From assembly GCF_004118975.1 (NCBI RefSeq), contig NZ_CP035376.1, positions 2,852,001 through 2,916,000 on the forward strand: 64,000 nucleotides of DNA, given 5' to 3'. This stretch comes from Luteimonas sp. YGD11-2 (lineage in GTDB: Bacteria; Pseudomonadota; Gammaproteobacteria; Xanthomonadales; Xanthomonadaceae). The notes beneath the pieces are model-generated. The model was not told where the DNA came from. It saw only the letters and a list, made by a program, of their open reading frames with translations, and searched no databases. A program made the translations under genes and the position numbers. Shown here one piece after another: positions 30,188 to 39,208 of the stretch; position 1 is the first letter of the stretch, and every line of letters begins with the position of its first letter.

Positions 30188-32089
30188 CTACTTGCGCCTG
30201 GGCAGGTAGAGGTCGGTGATCGTTCCGTCGTAGACCTCGGCGGCCATCGCCACCGATTCGCCGAGCGTCGGGTGCGGGTGGATGGTGTGGGCGATATCGG
30301 CGACTTCCGCGCCCATCTCGATGGCAAGCGCGGCCTCGGCAATGAGCTCGCCGGCGTGCACGCCGACGATGCCGGCACCGAGGATGCGATGCGTGGCCTC
30401 GTCGAACACCAGCTTGGTGAACCCTTCGGTACGGTCGAGGCCGATCGCGCGGCCGCTGGCGGCCCACGGGAACTTGCCGACGCCGACCTTGAGCCCCTTG
30501 GCCCTGGCCTCGTTCTCGGTGACACCGACCCAGGCGATTTCCGGGTCGGTGTAGGCGACGGACGGGATGACCCGTGCCACCCATTCCCGGCTCTTATCAG
30601 GATCGCCTTCGCCGGCGGCCACTTCGGCGGCGAGCTTGCCCTCGTGCGTCGCCTTGTGCGCCAGCATCGGCTGGCCGACGAGGTCGCCGATGGCGAAGAT
30701 ATGCGGCACGTTGGTGCGCATCTGCCGGTCGACCTCGATGAAGCCGCGCTCGGTGACTTCGACGCCGGCCTTGTCGGCAGCGATCTTCCCACCGTTCGGG
30801 CTGCGCCCCACGGCCACCAGCACGCGGTCGAACCGCGTTGCCTGCGGGACGTTCTCGCCGTCGAAGCTAACCTCGATGGCCTTGCTGGCGGCCTTCGCCT
30901 CGACCACCCTGGTCTTCAGGTGCACCGACACGCCCTGCTTCTTCAGGCGATCGGCCAGCGGCCTGACCAGGTCACGGTCGGCGCCAGGCATCAGCTGGTC
31001 GGCCAGCTCCACCACCGTCACTTCGGCGCCCAGCGCGCGGTACACCGTGGCCATTTCCAGGCCGATGATGCCGCCACCGACCACCAGCATCCGCTTCGGG
31101 ACCTCGGCCAGCTGCAGTGCATCGGTGGAATCCATGATCCGTGGGTCGTCCCACGGGAAGCCGGGCAGCTTCAGCGCCTGCGAACCGGCGGCGATGATGC
31201 ACTGCTCGAAGCGCACGAGCTGCGTATTGCCATCGGCGCCGGTCACCTCGAGCTCGTTGGGCGACACGAAACTGCCGGTGCCGGCCACCACCCGCACCTT
31301 GCGCTGCTTGGCCATGCCGGCCAGCCCCCTGGTGAGCTGGCCGACGACCTTGTCCTTGTAGGCGCGCAGGCGGTCGAGCTCGATCTTCGGCGTGCCGAAG
31401 TCGACGCCGTAGACGCTGGCGTGCTGCGCCTGGTCGATGACATCGGCAGCGTGCAGCAGCGCCTTGGACGGAATGCAGCCGACATTGAGGCAGACGCCGC
31501 CGAGGTTGTCGTAACGCTCGATCAGGACGGTATCGAGGCCGAGGTCGGCGGCACGGAAGGCGGCGGTGTAGCCGCCAGGGCCGGAGCCGAGCACGACGAT
31601 GCGGCACTCGACGTCGGCCTTGCGGCCGCTCGAAGGCGCCGCGGTGGACGGCTTCGATTGCGCACGCCCAGCCTTCGCATCGGCGGGCTGCGACGTGCTG
31701 CCGTAACCCTTGGCGGTGCTGCCCTCGCCCGACGCGCGGCGCGCGTCGACCTCTCCCGCAGGCGGCAGAGGTGTGCCGCCTGCTTTGCCGCCGTCCGATC
31801 CAGCCGCGGCATCAGGCGCACCGCGTGGGTTGCCCGCGTCACTGGCTTCGGCCGCCTCGATCACCGCGACCACGCTCCCTTCGGACAGCGTGTCGCCGAC
31901 CGCGACCTTCAGCTCGCGCACCACGCCCGCCACCGGGGACGGGACCTCCATCGTCGCCTTGTCGGATTCCAGCGTGACCAGTCCCTGGTCCTTCGCCACG
32001 GTGTCGCCGACGGCGACCAGCACTTCGATCACCGGTACATCGGCCTGGCCGCCGATGTCGGGCACCTTCACTTCCTGGGTCTTGGCCAT
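30188..32089 (-). CDS. lpdA: Dihydrolipoamide dehydrogenase (E3) with N-terminal lipoyl domain
   Basis: 633 aa, about 160 longer than ordinary E3 because of an N-terminal lipoyl domain (lysine in LESDKATMEVP, residues ~35-50) and an Ala/Gly/Ser/Pro linker. The flavoenzyme follows: FAD motif VVLGSGPGGYTAA, redox disulfide GGVCLNVGCIPSKA, NAD motif VGGGIIGLE and the catalytic His-Glu pair in HPHPTLGES. It reoxidises dihydrolipoyl groups of pyruvate dehydrogenase. Start at 32089 after GGAGACC; it follows aceF by 16 bp. Confidence 0.95.
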   Translation of the reverse strand: MAKTQEVKVPDIGGQADVPVIEVLVAVGDTVAKDQGLVTLESDKATMEVPSPVAGVVRELKVAVGDTLSEGSVVAVIEAAEASDAGNPRGAPDAAAGSDGGKAGGTPLPPAGEVDARRASGEGSTAKGYGSTSQPADAKAGRAQSKPSTAAPSSGRKADVECRIVVLGSGPGGYTAAFRAADLGLDTVLIERYDNLGGVCLNVGCIPSKALLHAADVIDQAQHASVYGVDFGTPKIELDRLRAYKDKVVGQLTRGLAGMAKQRKVRVVAGTGSFVSPNELEVTGADGNTQLVRFEQCIIAAGSQALKLPGFPWDDPRIMDSTDALQLAEVPKRMLVVGGGIIGLEMATVYRALGAEVTVVELADQLMPGADRDLVRPLADRLKKQGVSVHLKTRVVEAKAASKAIEVSFDGENVPQATRFDRVLVAVGRSPNGGKIAADKAGVEVTERGFIEVDRQMRTNVPHIFAIGDLVGQPMLAHKATHEGKLAAEVAAGEGDPDKSREWVARVIPSVAYTDPEIAWVGVTENEARAKGLKVGVGKFPWAASGRAIGLDRTEGFTKLVFDEATHRILGAGIVGVHAGELIAEAALAIEMGAEVADIAHTIHPHPTLGESVAMAAEVYDGTITDLYLPRRK

Positions 32090-32105
32090 CACAGGTCTCC
32101 GCGCA

Positions 32106-33842
32106 TCACAGCAGGACACGGCGCATGTCGCCCAGCACCTGGGCGAGATACGCGGTGAAGCGCGCGGCGGCGGCGCCGTCGATCACGCGGTGGTCGTAGG
32201 ACAGCGACAGCGGCAGCACCAGCCGCGGCTTGAACTTCTCGCCATTCCAGACCGGCTTCATGGCCGCCTTCGACACGCCGAGGATCGCCACCTCCGGTGC
32301 ATTGACGATCGGGGTGAACGAGGTGCCGCCGATGCCGCCGAGCGAACTGATCGAGAAGCAGCCGCCGGACATGTCGGCCGGGCCCAGCTTGCCTTCGCGC
32401 GCCTTCTTCGCAAGCGCCGAGGTCTCCTGCGCGATCTCGATCACGCCCTTGCGGTCGACGTCGCGCACCACCGGCACCACCAGCCCGTTGGGCGTGTCGG
32501 CGGCGAATCCGATGTGGAAGTACTTCTTCAGCGTGAGCGTTTCGCCCGAAGCATCCAGCGAGGCGTTGAACTCGGGGAAGGTCTTCAGCGCGGAGGCGCT
32601 GGCCTTGATCAGGAACGCGAGCATGGTCAGCTTGATGCCGGCCTTCTCGTGTTCCCGGTTGAGCTGCACGCGCAGGTCTTCGAGCGCGGTGATGTCGGCA
32701 TCGTCGTGCTGGGTGACGTGCGGGATCATCGCCCAGTTGCGCGCGAGGTTGGCGCCGGAGATCTTCCGGATCCGCGACAGCGGCTTTTCCTCGACCTCGC
32801 CGAACTTCGAGAAGTCCACCTTCGGCCACGGCAGCAGGTCGAGCCCGCCACCGCCCGCGCCCGCCTTGCCGGCCGGCTGCGTAGCACCTCCGGCGAGTGC
32901 GCCCTTGACGAACTTCTGCACGTCCTCGCGGGTGATTCGGCCACCGCGGGCACTGCCGCTGACCTGCGCGAGGTCGACGCCAAGCTCGCGCGCGAACAGG
33001 CGCACGGCCGGACTGGCATACGGCACCTTGCCGGGCATGACGGCCTCGGCGTCGAAACGCACCGGCGGCTCGGCACGACCGGCCGGGCGATGGTCCATCG
33101 AGGCGCGCGCGATATTGTCCGGGCGGGTGCCGGGCGAGGCCGGCTCCACCACCGGATCGTCGCTCTCCTCGGGCGCCTGGGCCTGCGGCTGCGCCGGCCC
33201 CCTGTCGGCCGGGGCGGTGTCGCCGCCCTGGCCTTCGATCCGCGCGACCACGCTGCCGGCGGACACCGTGTCGCCGACCTTCACCGTCAGCTCGACCACG
33301 GTGCCGGCGAACGGTGCCGGGACTTCCATGGTCGCCTTGTCGGATTCCAGCGTGACCAGGCCCTGGTCCTTCTCGACGCGGTCGCCCACCGCCACCAGCA
33401 CCTCGATGACCGGCACGTCGTCCTGGCCGCCGATGTCGGGCACCGCCGCATCCTGGACGCCGGCGGACGCGCCCGCATCGGGCGTACCCGCAGCCGGCGC
33501 TGCGGAAGGTCCGGAGGGGGCGGGCGCGGACGCCTGCGACTTCGGCGCTTCGGCCTTCGATGCGGCAGCGGGCGCGGCCTGTGCGGGCGCTCCGTCCGCT
33601 GCATCGGGCTCGATCATCGCCACCACCGTGTCCTGCGAGACCCTGTCGCCCTCCTTGACCCGGAGTTCGCGCACCGTGCCCGCGAACGCGGCCGGCACCT
33701 CCATCGTCGCCTTGTCGGACTCCAGCGTCAGCAGGCCCTGGTCCTTGTCCACGCGGTCGCCCACCGACACCAGCACTTCGATCACGGGCACATCGTCATA
33801 GCCGCCGATATCCGGCACACGTGCTTCTTTGAGGTCGGCCAT
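32106..33842 (-). CDS. aceF: Pyruvate dehydrogenase E2, dihydrolipoamide acetyltransferase
   Basis: 578 aa. Two lipoyl domains (each with LESDKATMEVP, about residues 40 and 165) joined by Ala/Pro-rich linkers, a peripheral subunit-binding domain (ASPAVRLFARELGVDLAQV, ~residue 280) and the catalytic core with active-site SYDHRVIDGAAAARF. It forms the complex core that passes acetyl groups to CoA. The E1 gene aceE is not in the window: the upstream neighbour is ompW on the other strand. Confidence 0.96.
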   Translation of the reverse strand: MADLKEARVPDIGGYDDVPVIEVLVSVGDRVDKDQGLLTLESDKATMEVPAAFAGTVRELRVKEGDRVSQDTVVAMIEPDAADGAPAQAAPAAASKAEAPKSQASAPAPSGPSAAPAAGTPDAGASAGVQDAAVPDIGGQDDVPVIEVLVAVGDRVEKDQGLVTLESDKATMEVPAPFAGTVVELTVKVGDTVSAGSVVARIEGQGGDTAPADRGPAQPQAQAPEESDDPVVEPASPGTRPDNIARASMDHRPAGRAEPPVRFDAEAVMPGKVPYASPAVRLFARELGVDLAQVSGSARGGRITREDVQKFVKGALAGGATQPAGKAGAGGGGLDLLPWPKVDFSKFGEVEEKPLSRIRKISGANLARNWAMIPHVTQHDDADITALEDLRVQLNREHEKAGIKLTMLAFLIKASASALKTFPEFNASLDASGETLTLKKYFHIGFAADTPNGLVVPVVRDVDRKGVIEIAQETSALAKKAREGKLGPADMSGGCFSISSLGGIGGTSFTPIVNAPEVAILGVSKAAMKPVWNGEKFKPRLVLPLSLSYDHRVIDGAAAARFTAYLAQVLGDMRRVLL

Positions 33843-34111
33843 GCGGCGCTCCGCGCAAACATAAGGGGGTGGCTATTGTGTCCCCCCGCGCTGCCCCCGC
33901 CAACCGCGCTCCGGCGCGCGGCCGCGTACATGCGCGTATGGCCGGGCGGCCGCGGCCTCCGCAACCCAGGTGGTGCCGGGTGGAAAATGCTGAAGTGCCT
34001 GTGAAGCCGTTTCTGTCGATTCACGAAATGGCACAGGGCGGTTCATCCGCCCGTCGATAGGGTGGCCGCGCCCTCTCCCCGGGGCGACAGAACAAGATCG
34101 AGGAGATACCC

Positions 34112-34735
34112 ATGACCATTTTCCGCAGCCTGACGCTTGCATCCGCACTGGCCCTTGCCGCCACCCCCGCCCTCGCCCAGGACAGCGACACCGCCTCCGG
34201 CAAGCGCTTTTCGGTGGTGGGCGGCGTGACCGTGCTCGACCCGCATTCCGATCCCGCCACCGGGCTGGACATCGACGGCGGCCCCGCGCCGACCCTGAGC
34301 GCCACCTGGCACGCCACCGACAACTGGGGCGTCGAACTCTGGGGTGCGGCCGACAAGTTCAACCACCGCGTGCGCGGCCCGGAAGGCAAGATCGGCACCA
34401 TCGAACAGCAGCCGATCGCGCTCAGCGGGCAGTACCACTTCGGTGAGGCCGACAACACCTTCCGGCCGTTCGTGGGCCTGGGCGTGTTCGAGTCCAACAT
34501 CAGCAACGAGGACATCGCCGGCGGTGGCGACCACGTCGGCCTGACCACCCCGCGCGGTGCGATCGGCACCGTGGGCGTGGACCTCAACATCACCCCGACC
34601 TGGTTCGCCCGCGCCGACGCACGCTATATGCGCGCACGCTCCGACGCCCGTGTCGGCAGCACCGGCGAGACCGTGGCCGAGGATCTGAAGCTCGATCCCT
34701 GGACCGTCGGCGTCGGCATCGGCGCGCGCTTCTGA
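34112..34735 (+). CDS. ompW: OmpW-family outer-membrane protein
   Basis: 207 aa with signal peptide MTIFRSLTLASALALAATPALA. The family pattern is clear: GGVTVLDPHSDPA, PTLSATWHATDNWGVELWGA, FRPFVGLGVFESN, a WFARADARYM strand and terminal GVGIGARF. OmpW proteins form narrow eight-stranded barrels for small hydrophobic molecules. Single gene with a UUCG-loop terminator. Confidence 0.9.
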   Translation: MTIFRSLTLASALALAATPALAQDSDTASGKRFSVVGGVTVLDPHSDPATGLDIDGGPAPTLSATWHATDNWGVELWGAADKFNHRVRGPEGKIGTIEQQPIALSGQYHFGEADNTFRPFVGLGVFESNISNEDIAGGGDHVGLTTPRGAIGTVGVDLNITPTWFARADARYMRARSDARVGSTGETVAEDLKLDPWTVGVGIGARF

Positions 34736-34761
34736 CCCTCCAACGACGTTTCATCCACACG

Positions 34762-34787
34762 CGGACGGACCCTTCGGGGTCCGTCCG
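34762..34787 (+). terminator. Terminator of ompW (UUCG tetraloop)
   Basis: Stem CGGACGGACCC / GGGTCCGTCCG closed by the very stable TTCG loop and followed by TCGTTTC. It lies between the convergent ompW and 34793-35353 genes. Confidence 0.85.
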
Positions 34788-34792
34788 TCGTT

Positions 34793-35353
34793 TCAGCGCC
34801 CGCGCGGCCGTGGGCGCAGGACGCGGCCCTCGCGCAGCCGCCAGCGCAGGCCCCACGCGTAGCCCAGCGACTGCCCGAGCACCAGCCCGCCGAGTGCGAA
34901 CAGCGTCGCCCGGGTGGCGCGCCAGGTTTCCAGCGGGATCGCGCCCTGCCAGGCCTGCCACCCCTGCCAGAGCGTCCACACCACTTTCGCCGTGACCAGC
35001 AGCGACAGCGCCAGGGCGATCCAGCGTTCCGGCGTGTACCAGCGCAGGCCATCCGGCGACCGGCCGACGCGAGTCATCGCCATCCGCACCGCGCCGATCG
35101 CGATGCCGGCAAGCGCGCCGGCGGCCGCCCATGCCGTTGCGGCCGGTGCCCACCACTGCTGCGCAACCCAGGCGCCGAGCAGCAGCATCGGCAGGGCCGG
35201 CAGCAGCAGCCACGCCTGCAGTGCCAACTGCCAGTCACGCACCGGCCGCAGCGCCGGGCCGGTGCGGTAGCGCCACCACAACGACAGCGGCCATGCCGCC
35301 ACAACCAGTACCGGCAGCAGCAGGATCGCCAGCGGAATCAGCAGCCAGGGCAT
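34793..35353 (-). CDS. Conserved-type inner-membrane protein, unknown function
   Basis: 186 aa with about five hydrophobic segments, Trp-rich (WPLSLWWRY, AWVAQQWWAP, VVWTLWQGWQAW). The segment SPDGLRWYTPERWIALAL resembles DUF1453-type membrane proteins, but I am not certain of the family. Ends in an Arg-rich cytoplasmic tail. It is followed on the same strand by the EamA transporter, 40 bp away. Confidence 0.7.
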   Translation of the reverse strand: MPWLLIPLAILLLPVLVVAAWPLSLWWRYRTGPALRPVRDWQLALQAWLLLPALPMLLLGAWVAQQWWAPAATAWAAAGALAGIAIGAVRMAMTRVGRSPDGLRWYTPERWIALALSLLVTAKVVWTLWQGWQAWQGAIPLETWRATRATLFALGGLVLGQSLGYAWGLRWRLREGRVLRPRPRGR

Positions 35354-35393
35354 CGTGGCCGGGCTCCGGTTGCGGGCATCAGGGCGGCGGGCA

Positions 35394-36326
35394 TCAGGGT
35401 GGCGTGTCCGCGGGGCCGGAGGCGAGATGGTCCTGCGCGCGGATGCGTTCGCGGCGCAGCAGGTACAGGCCGCTGGCGATGATGATGGCCGCGCCCAGCC
35501 AGGTCATGCCATCGGGCAGCACGCCCCAGACCGCGAGGTCCAGCAGCACCACCCAGAGCAGGCCGGTGTATTCCAGCGGCGCCAGCTGCGAGGCCTCGCC
35601 GAGGCGGAAGGCATGGGTCATCGCCACCTGCCCCAGTGCACCGCTCACCCCGACCACCATGATCGGAAGCAAATCGCGCATCGCGATCGGCTGCCAGTCC
35701 GGCAGCGCCAGTGCGCCGGCGCCGACCGCGATCATCGCCAGGAACCAGAACACCATCGACTGCACGCTGTCGCGCTGCGCCAGCATGCGCACGGTGATCG
35801 CCGCGCCGGCATAGCAGGCGGCCGCCAGTACCAGCACCAGGCCGGCGCCGGTGGCGATGCCGTCGGCCGTGGGGCGCAACACCACCAGCACGCCGGCCAG
35901 GCCGACCACGATCGCCGCCCAGCGCCGCGGCCCGACCTTCTCGCCGAGCAGCGGCACGGCCAGCGCACTGACCATCAGCGGCGACACGAACACGATCGCG
36001 TAGGCGGTGGTCATCGGCATGCGCGCAAGGCCGTAGACGAAGCCCCACATCATCAGCACGCCGAGCACGCCGCGCAGCAGATGCAACCGCCAGTGCACAC
36101 GCAGCAGACCGCGCACCGCGCCGCTCCAGACCACCCAGGCGAACACCAGCGGCAGGGCGGCCGCACCCCGCAGCGCGGCCACCTGCAGCGGCGGATAGTC
36201 GTCCGACAGCCACTTCATGCCGCCATCCATCAGCGCGAAGAGGCCGACCGCCAGCAGCATCCACAGCGTGGCGCGGGTGGGATCGAACTGCGACGCGGTG
36301 GCGTTCGACGCGGAGGCGGCAGGCAT
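35394..36326 (-). CDS. EamA/DMT-superfamily transporter
   Basis: 310 aa with ten predicted helices in two EamA repeats. The first reads LWMLLAVGLFALMDGGMKWL; the second ends with LEYTGLLWVVLLDLAVWGVL then WLGAAIIIASGLYLL. Family members export or import small metabolites; the substrate here is unknown. Divergent from the DUF1415 gene. Confidence 0.88.
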   Translation of the reverse strand: MPAASASNATASQFDPTRATLWMLLAVGLFALMDGGMKWLSDDYPPLQVAALRGAAALPLVFAWVVWSGAVRGLLRVHWRLHLLRGVLGVLMMWGFVYGLARMPMTTAYAIVFVSPLMVSALAVPLLGEKVGPRRWAAIVVGLAGVLVVLRPTADGIATGAGLVLVLAAACYAGAAITVRMLAQRDSVQSMVFWFLAMIAVGAGALALPDWQPIAMRDLLPIMVVGVSGALGQVAMTHAFRLGEASQLAPLEYTGLLWVVLLDLAVWGVLPDGMTWLGAAIIIASGLYLLRRERIRAQDHLASGPADTPP

Positions 36327-36406
36327 GCGGGGCAGCGGCGTGGGCGGGCCAGCTTAGCGCCGGCCCGCGCGCCTGCGCTATCGTGCGCCGCCCGTACGAG
36401 CCCACC

Positions 36407-37003
36407 ATGATGTCCGACGCAGCACTCCCCGCAGACCCGATCGCCACCACCCGCCGCTGGCTGGAGCGTGCGGTCATCGGTCTCAACCTGTGCCCGTTCG
36501 CGAAGGCGGTGATGGTCAAGGAACAGGTGCGCTTCGTGGTCAGCGCGGCCACCACCGGGGAGGCGCTGCTGGAGGATCTCGCTGCCGAACTGCTGCATCT
36601 GCGCGACACCCCGGCCGAGGTCACCGACACCACCCTGCTGATCCACCCGCAGGTGCTGGGCGATTTCCTCGAATACAACGATTTCCTCGCCATCGCCGAG
36701 GCGCTGGTGGCCGAGCTCGACCTCGAGGGCGTCTTGCAGGTGGCGAGCTTCCATCCGCACTACCGCTTCGACGGCACCGCCGACGACGACATCGCCAACT
36801 ACACCAACCGCTCGCCGTTCCCGACCCTGCACCTGCTGCGCGAGGACAGCGTCAGCCGCGCGGTGGATGCCTATCCGGATCCGGACGTGATCGTGGAGCG
36901 CAACGTGCGCACCCTCGACCGGCTCGGCCATGACGGCTGGCGGGAGCTGTTCGCCGAGGCCGCGCCGGATTCGCCGCGCTTTCCTCCTGTCACGCAGGAG
37001 TGA
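36407..37003 (+). CDS. DUF1415 family protein
   Basis: 198 aa. Shows the DUF1415 pattern: TTRRWLERAVIGLNLCPFAK near the N-terminus, a central VLQVASFHPHYRFDG and NYTNRSPFPTLHLLRE. No function is established for the family. The double ATG at 36407 is chosen; a GTG at 36383 would extend it by eight residues. It is followed by composite repeat locus 2 in the same orientation. Confidence 0.88.
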   Translation: MMSDAALPADPIATTRRWLERAVIGLNLCPFAKAVMVKEQVRFVVSAATTGEALLEDLAAELLHLRDTPAEVTDTTLLIHPQVLGDFLEYNDFLAIAEALVAELDLEGVLQVASFHPHYRFDGTADDDIANYTNRSPFPTLHLLREDSVSRAVDAYPDPDVIVERNVRTLDRLGHDGWRELFAEAAPDSPRFPPVTQE

Positions 37004-37114
37004 GAGAGGCAAGGGTGAGGGCGCCGTTGTCCGGCGCTCCCAGCAACCATCGTGCGTGTGCGGATTTGCGGGTCTGCGAGCAATCGAGGGAGATGTTCGA
37101 AGGAGTCCCGGCGG

Positions 37115-37226
37115 CCCGCCGCGGCCACAGGGGGATGCCCAGCCGGATATCTCCGCGTCCTGCTCCCACATCCGGCCGCCGGCCATCCATGGCCGGCTCT
37201 GGACATCCCCCTGCGGCCACGGCAGG
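37115..37226 (+). repeat. Composite repeat locus 2, unit A (112 bp)
   Basis: Outer stem CCCGCCGCGGCCACAG... / ...CTGCGGCCACGGCAGG with few mismatches, an inner hairpin CCGGATATC...CATCCGG, and the core GCCGGCCATCCATGGCCGGC: three stems that can form a cloverleaf-like junction. It begins 111 bp after the DUF1415 stop and points the same way. The spacer 37227-37417 is conserved in its first ~80 bp with loci 1 and 3. Confidence 0.88.
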
Positions 37227-37417
37227 CCCCGAACCGTCGTCGCGTCCGGAGGAAGTCAACGGCGAAGAACGTCAGGCCGTCGTGGTGATCGACGACTTCC
37301 GTATGCCACCGCTGTCGACCTCCATTCCGGAACTGCCCAATCCACAGCGCGGTCGGCTGCAGGCGACACCGCCAGCACCGCTACTGATTTCCGTACCGGA
37401 CCCGGCGGATGCCCGGT

Positions 37418-37534
37418 CCCGTCGCGTGCATCGGGGGGTGTGCGGACAGCCGGCCATGGATGGCCGGCGGCCGGCCGTGGTAGCTGGACGCGGACTCCGG
37501 CCGGGGGAGCACACCCCCCGGTGCACGCGACGGG
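37418..37534 (+). repeat. Composite repeat locus 2, unit B (117 bp)
   Basis: Outer arms CCCGTCGCGTGCA / TGCACGCGACGGG with adjoining G/C runs, core GCCGGCCATGGATGGCCGGC and a hairpin GGCCGG...CCGGCC. Its reverse complement shares core order and the TCCGCGTCC-x-GCT-x-CCAC loop with unit A, so A and B are inverted relatives. It ends about 120 bp before the exporter promoter. Confidence 0.88.
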
Positions 37535-37654
37535 CGGCGCGGATCACAACGAAGCGCCCACCCGCTGCCCCAATCGCATCCGGTCGCCCCGGAATCCGGA
37601 GAGCACCCCCTGTTCTTCGTTACTTGAGGAGCAGTCCCGGCGCCCTGTCCCGCG

Positions 37655-37682
37655 TTGAAACATAAACATATGTCGATATCAT
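37655..37682 (+). promoter_or_regulatory. Promoter of the cation-exporter/ArsR operon with embedded operator
   Basis: TTGAAA (37655-37660), 16-bp spacer, TATCAT (37677-37682). The spacer and -10 box hold an imperfect dyad centred on CATATG (37661-37680, ATAAACATATGTCGATATC), where an ArsR-type repressor would block RNA polymerase. The start site would fall near 37689, downstream of the ATG at 37681, which argues for translation from 37711. Confidence 0.55.
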
Positions 37683-37710
37683 GGCGGCGACTGCCCGAGT
37701 TCCGCTGACC

Positions 37711-38754
37711 ATGACCCACGACCCCGACCACCCGCATCGGCCCTGCACCGCCGCGGCATCGCCGTGCGGTGGGACGCACGGACACGCGGCTGGCGGCGAT
37801 CACCACCACCCCGCGAACCATGCGCACCCCGGCCACGACCATGGCCATGCCCACGCCGTGTCGGCACGCAACGAGAAGGTGGTGCTGACGGCGCTGGCGC
37901 TGACCGCGACCTTCATGGTGGTCGAAGTGATCGGCGGGGTGGTCTCCGGCTCGCTGGCGCTGATCGCCGATGCCGGCCACATGCTCACCGACGCCGCCGC
38001 GCTGGCACTGGCCTGGGCGGGCTTCCGCATCGGTCGCCGCGCGTCGGATGCGCGCCGGACCTTCGGCTACATGCGCCTGGAGGTGCTGGCGGGCCTGATC
38101 AACGCACTGACCCTGTTCGCGCTGGTGGCATGGATCTTCCGGGAAGCCTTCCAGCGCCTGCGTGACCCGGGCGAGGTGCTGGCCGGGCCGATGCTTGCGG
38201 TCGCCGTGGCCGGGCTGCTGGTGAACCTGGCGGTGTTCGCGATCCTGCACCGCGGCGACCGCGACCACGTCAACATCCGCGGCGCGATGCTGCACGTGCT
38301 GGGCGACCTGCTCGGTTCGGTCGCGGCGATCATCGCCGCACTGGTGATCCACGCCACCGGCTGGATGGCGATCGACCCGATCCTGTCCGCGCTGGTCTGC
38401 CTGCTGATCCTGAGGAGCGCATGGTCGCTGCTGCGCGGCGCGTTCCACATCCTCATGGAGGGTGCCCCGCCGGACATCGACGTCGACGCGCTGCGCGCGC
38501 ACCTGCTCGCCGCGGTGCCGGGCGTGGCCGAGGTGCAGCACGTGCACGTGTGGTCGATCACCTCCGGGCGGGTGCTGGCGACGCTGGAACTGGGCCTTGC
38601 CGACGGTGTGGACCCCGGCGCCAGCGTGGCCGCGGTCAAGCACGAACTCGCCGAACGCTTCGGCATCGGCCACGCCACGGTGGAGGTGCTGTGCGAACCG
38701 CGCGCCGGCTGCACGCTGGAACGTGCGCGGCCACCGACGGAGTGCGGGCATTGA
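37711..38754 (+). CDS. Cation diffusion facilitator, zinc-type exporter (CzcD/ZitB-like)
   Basis: 347 aa from ATG 37711 (357 from 37681). A His-rich cytoplasmic N-terminus (HGHAAGGDHHHPANHAHPG) precedes six membrane helices. The metal site has HxxxD in DAGHMLTDAAALALAW and in MLHVLGDLLGSVAA, the CzcD/ZitB signature for Zn2+ (also Cd2+/Co2+). The C-terminal cytoplasmic domain has VQHVHVWSITSG. It exports metal in exchange for protons. The next gene, an ArsR repressor, overlaps its stop. Confidence 0.92.
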   Translation: MTHDPDHPHRPCTAAASPCGGTHGHAAGGDHHHPANHAHPGHDHGHAHAVSARNEKVVLTALALTATFMVVEVIGGVVSGSLALIADAGHMLTDAAALALAWAGFRIGRRASDARRTFGYMRLEVLAGLINALTLFALVAWIFREAFQRLRDPGEVLAGPMLAVAVAGLLVNLAVFAILHRGDRDHVNIRGAMLHVLGDLLGSVAAIIAALVIHATGWMAIDPILSALVCLLILRSAWSLLRGAFHILMEGAPPDIDVDALRAHLLAAVPGVAEVQHVHVWSITSGRVLATLELGLADGVDPGASVAAVKHELAERFGIGHATVEVLCEPRAGCTLERARPPTECGH

Positions 38755-39047
38755 TCGCGACCGACGACAGCCGCATCGGGACCATCGCCGCCACCTACCG
38801 GCTGCTCGGCGACCCCACCCGCCTGCGCGTGCTGCTGGCCTGCCTCGATGCGCCGATCTCGGTCGGCGACATCGCCACGCGCACCGGTGCCTCGCAGCCG
38901 CTGGTCAGCCACCATCTGCGCCTGCTGCGCGGTGCGCGCCTGGTACGCGGCGAGCGCCGCCAGCGCCAGGTCTTCTACACCACCGCCGACGCGCATATCC
39001 GCGACATGCTCATCGACATGCTCGAGCACGCGGCCGAACCGCAATAG
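38751..39047 (+). CDS. ArsR/SmtB-family metal-sensing repressor
   Basis: 98 aa from TTG 38751, which has GGAG eight bases upstream; GTG 38742 is an alternative. A winged helix with the recognition segment TGASQPLVSHHLRLLRGA. The last helix carries D-x-H-x10-H-x2-E (ADAHIRDML...LEHAAE), the alpha-5 zinc/cobalt site of SmtB and CzrA. It overlaps the exporter stop by four bases and should derepress it when zinc is high, probably through the dyad at 37661-37680. Confidence 0.9.
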   Translation: MIATDDSRIGTIAATYRLLGDPTRLRVLLACLDAPISVGDIATRTGASQPLVSHHLRLLRGARLVRGERRQRQVFYTTADAHIRDMLIDMLEHAAEPQ

Positions 39048-39208
39048 GGGAAGGCCGGCCAGGCGTTGGGACGCATCGGCAGCAACCCGTTTCCGGGGTT
39101 CGTTGCGCTTACTGCGGGCTGCATGCAGCGGCGTGCGTGGCCGATCTCCACGGGCGCTTTGCGCGCACTGCACCAAGCTGGGGCGACCAACGCCCCGCGA
39201 GCATCGTC

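Noticed and set aside
28466..32158. 1230-codon plus-strand frame over the amidase and lpdA
   Set aside because: Antisense to two genes with clear catalytic motifs; no motif of its own.
37000..37665. Open frames through composite repeat locus 2 (similar ones at 1635-2333 and 54803-55336)
   Set aside because: The repeat units stay open in several frames on both strands because of their G+C content; the frames differ between copies and lack ribosome sites.
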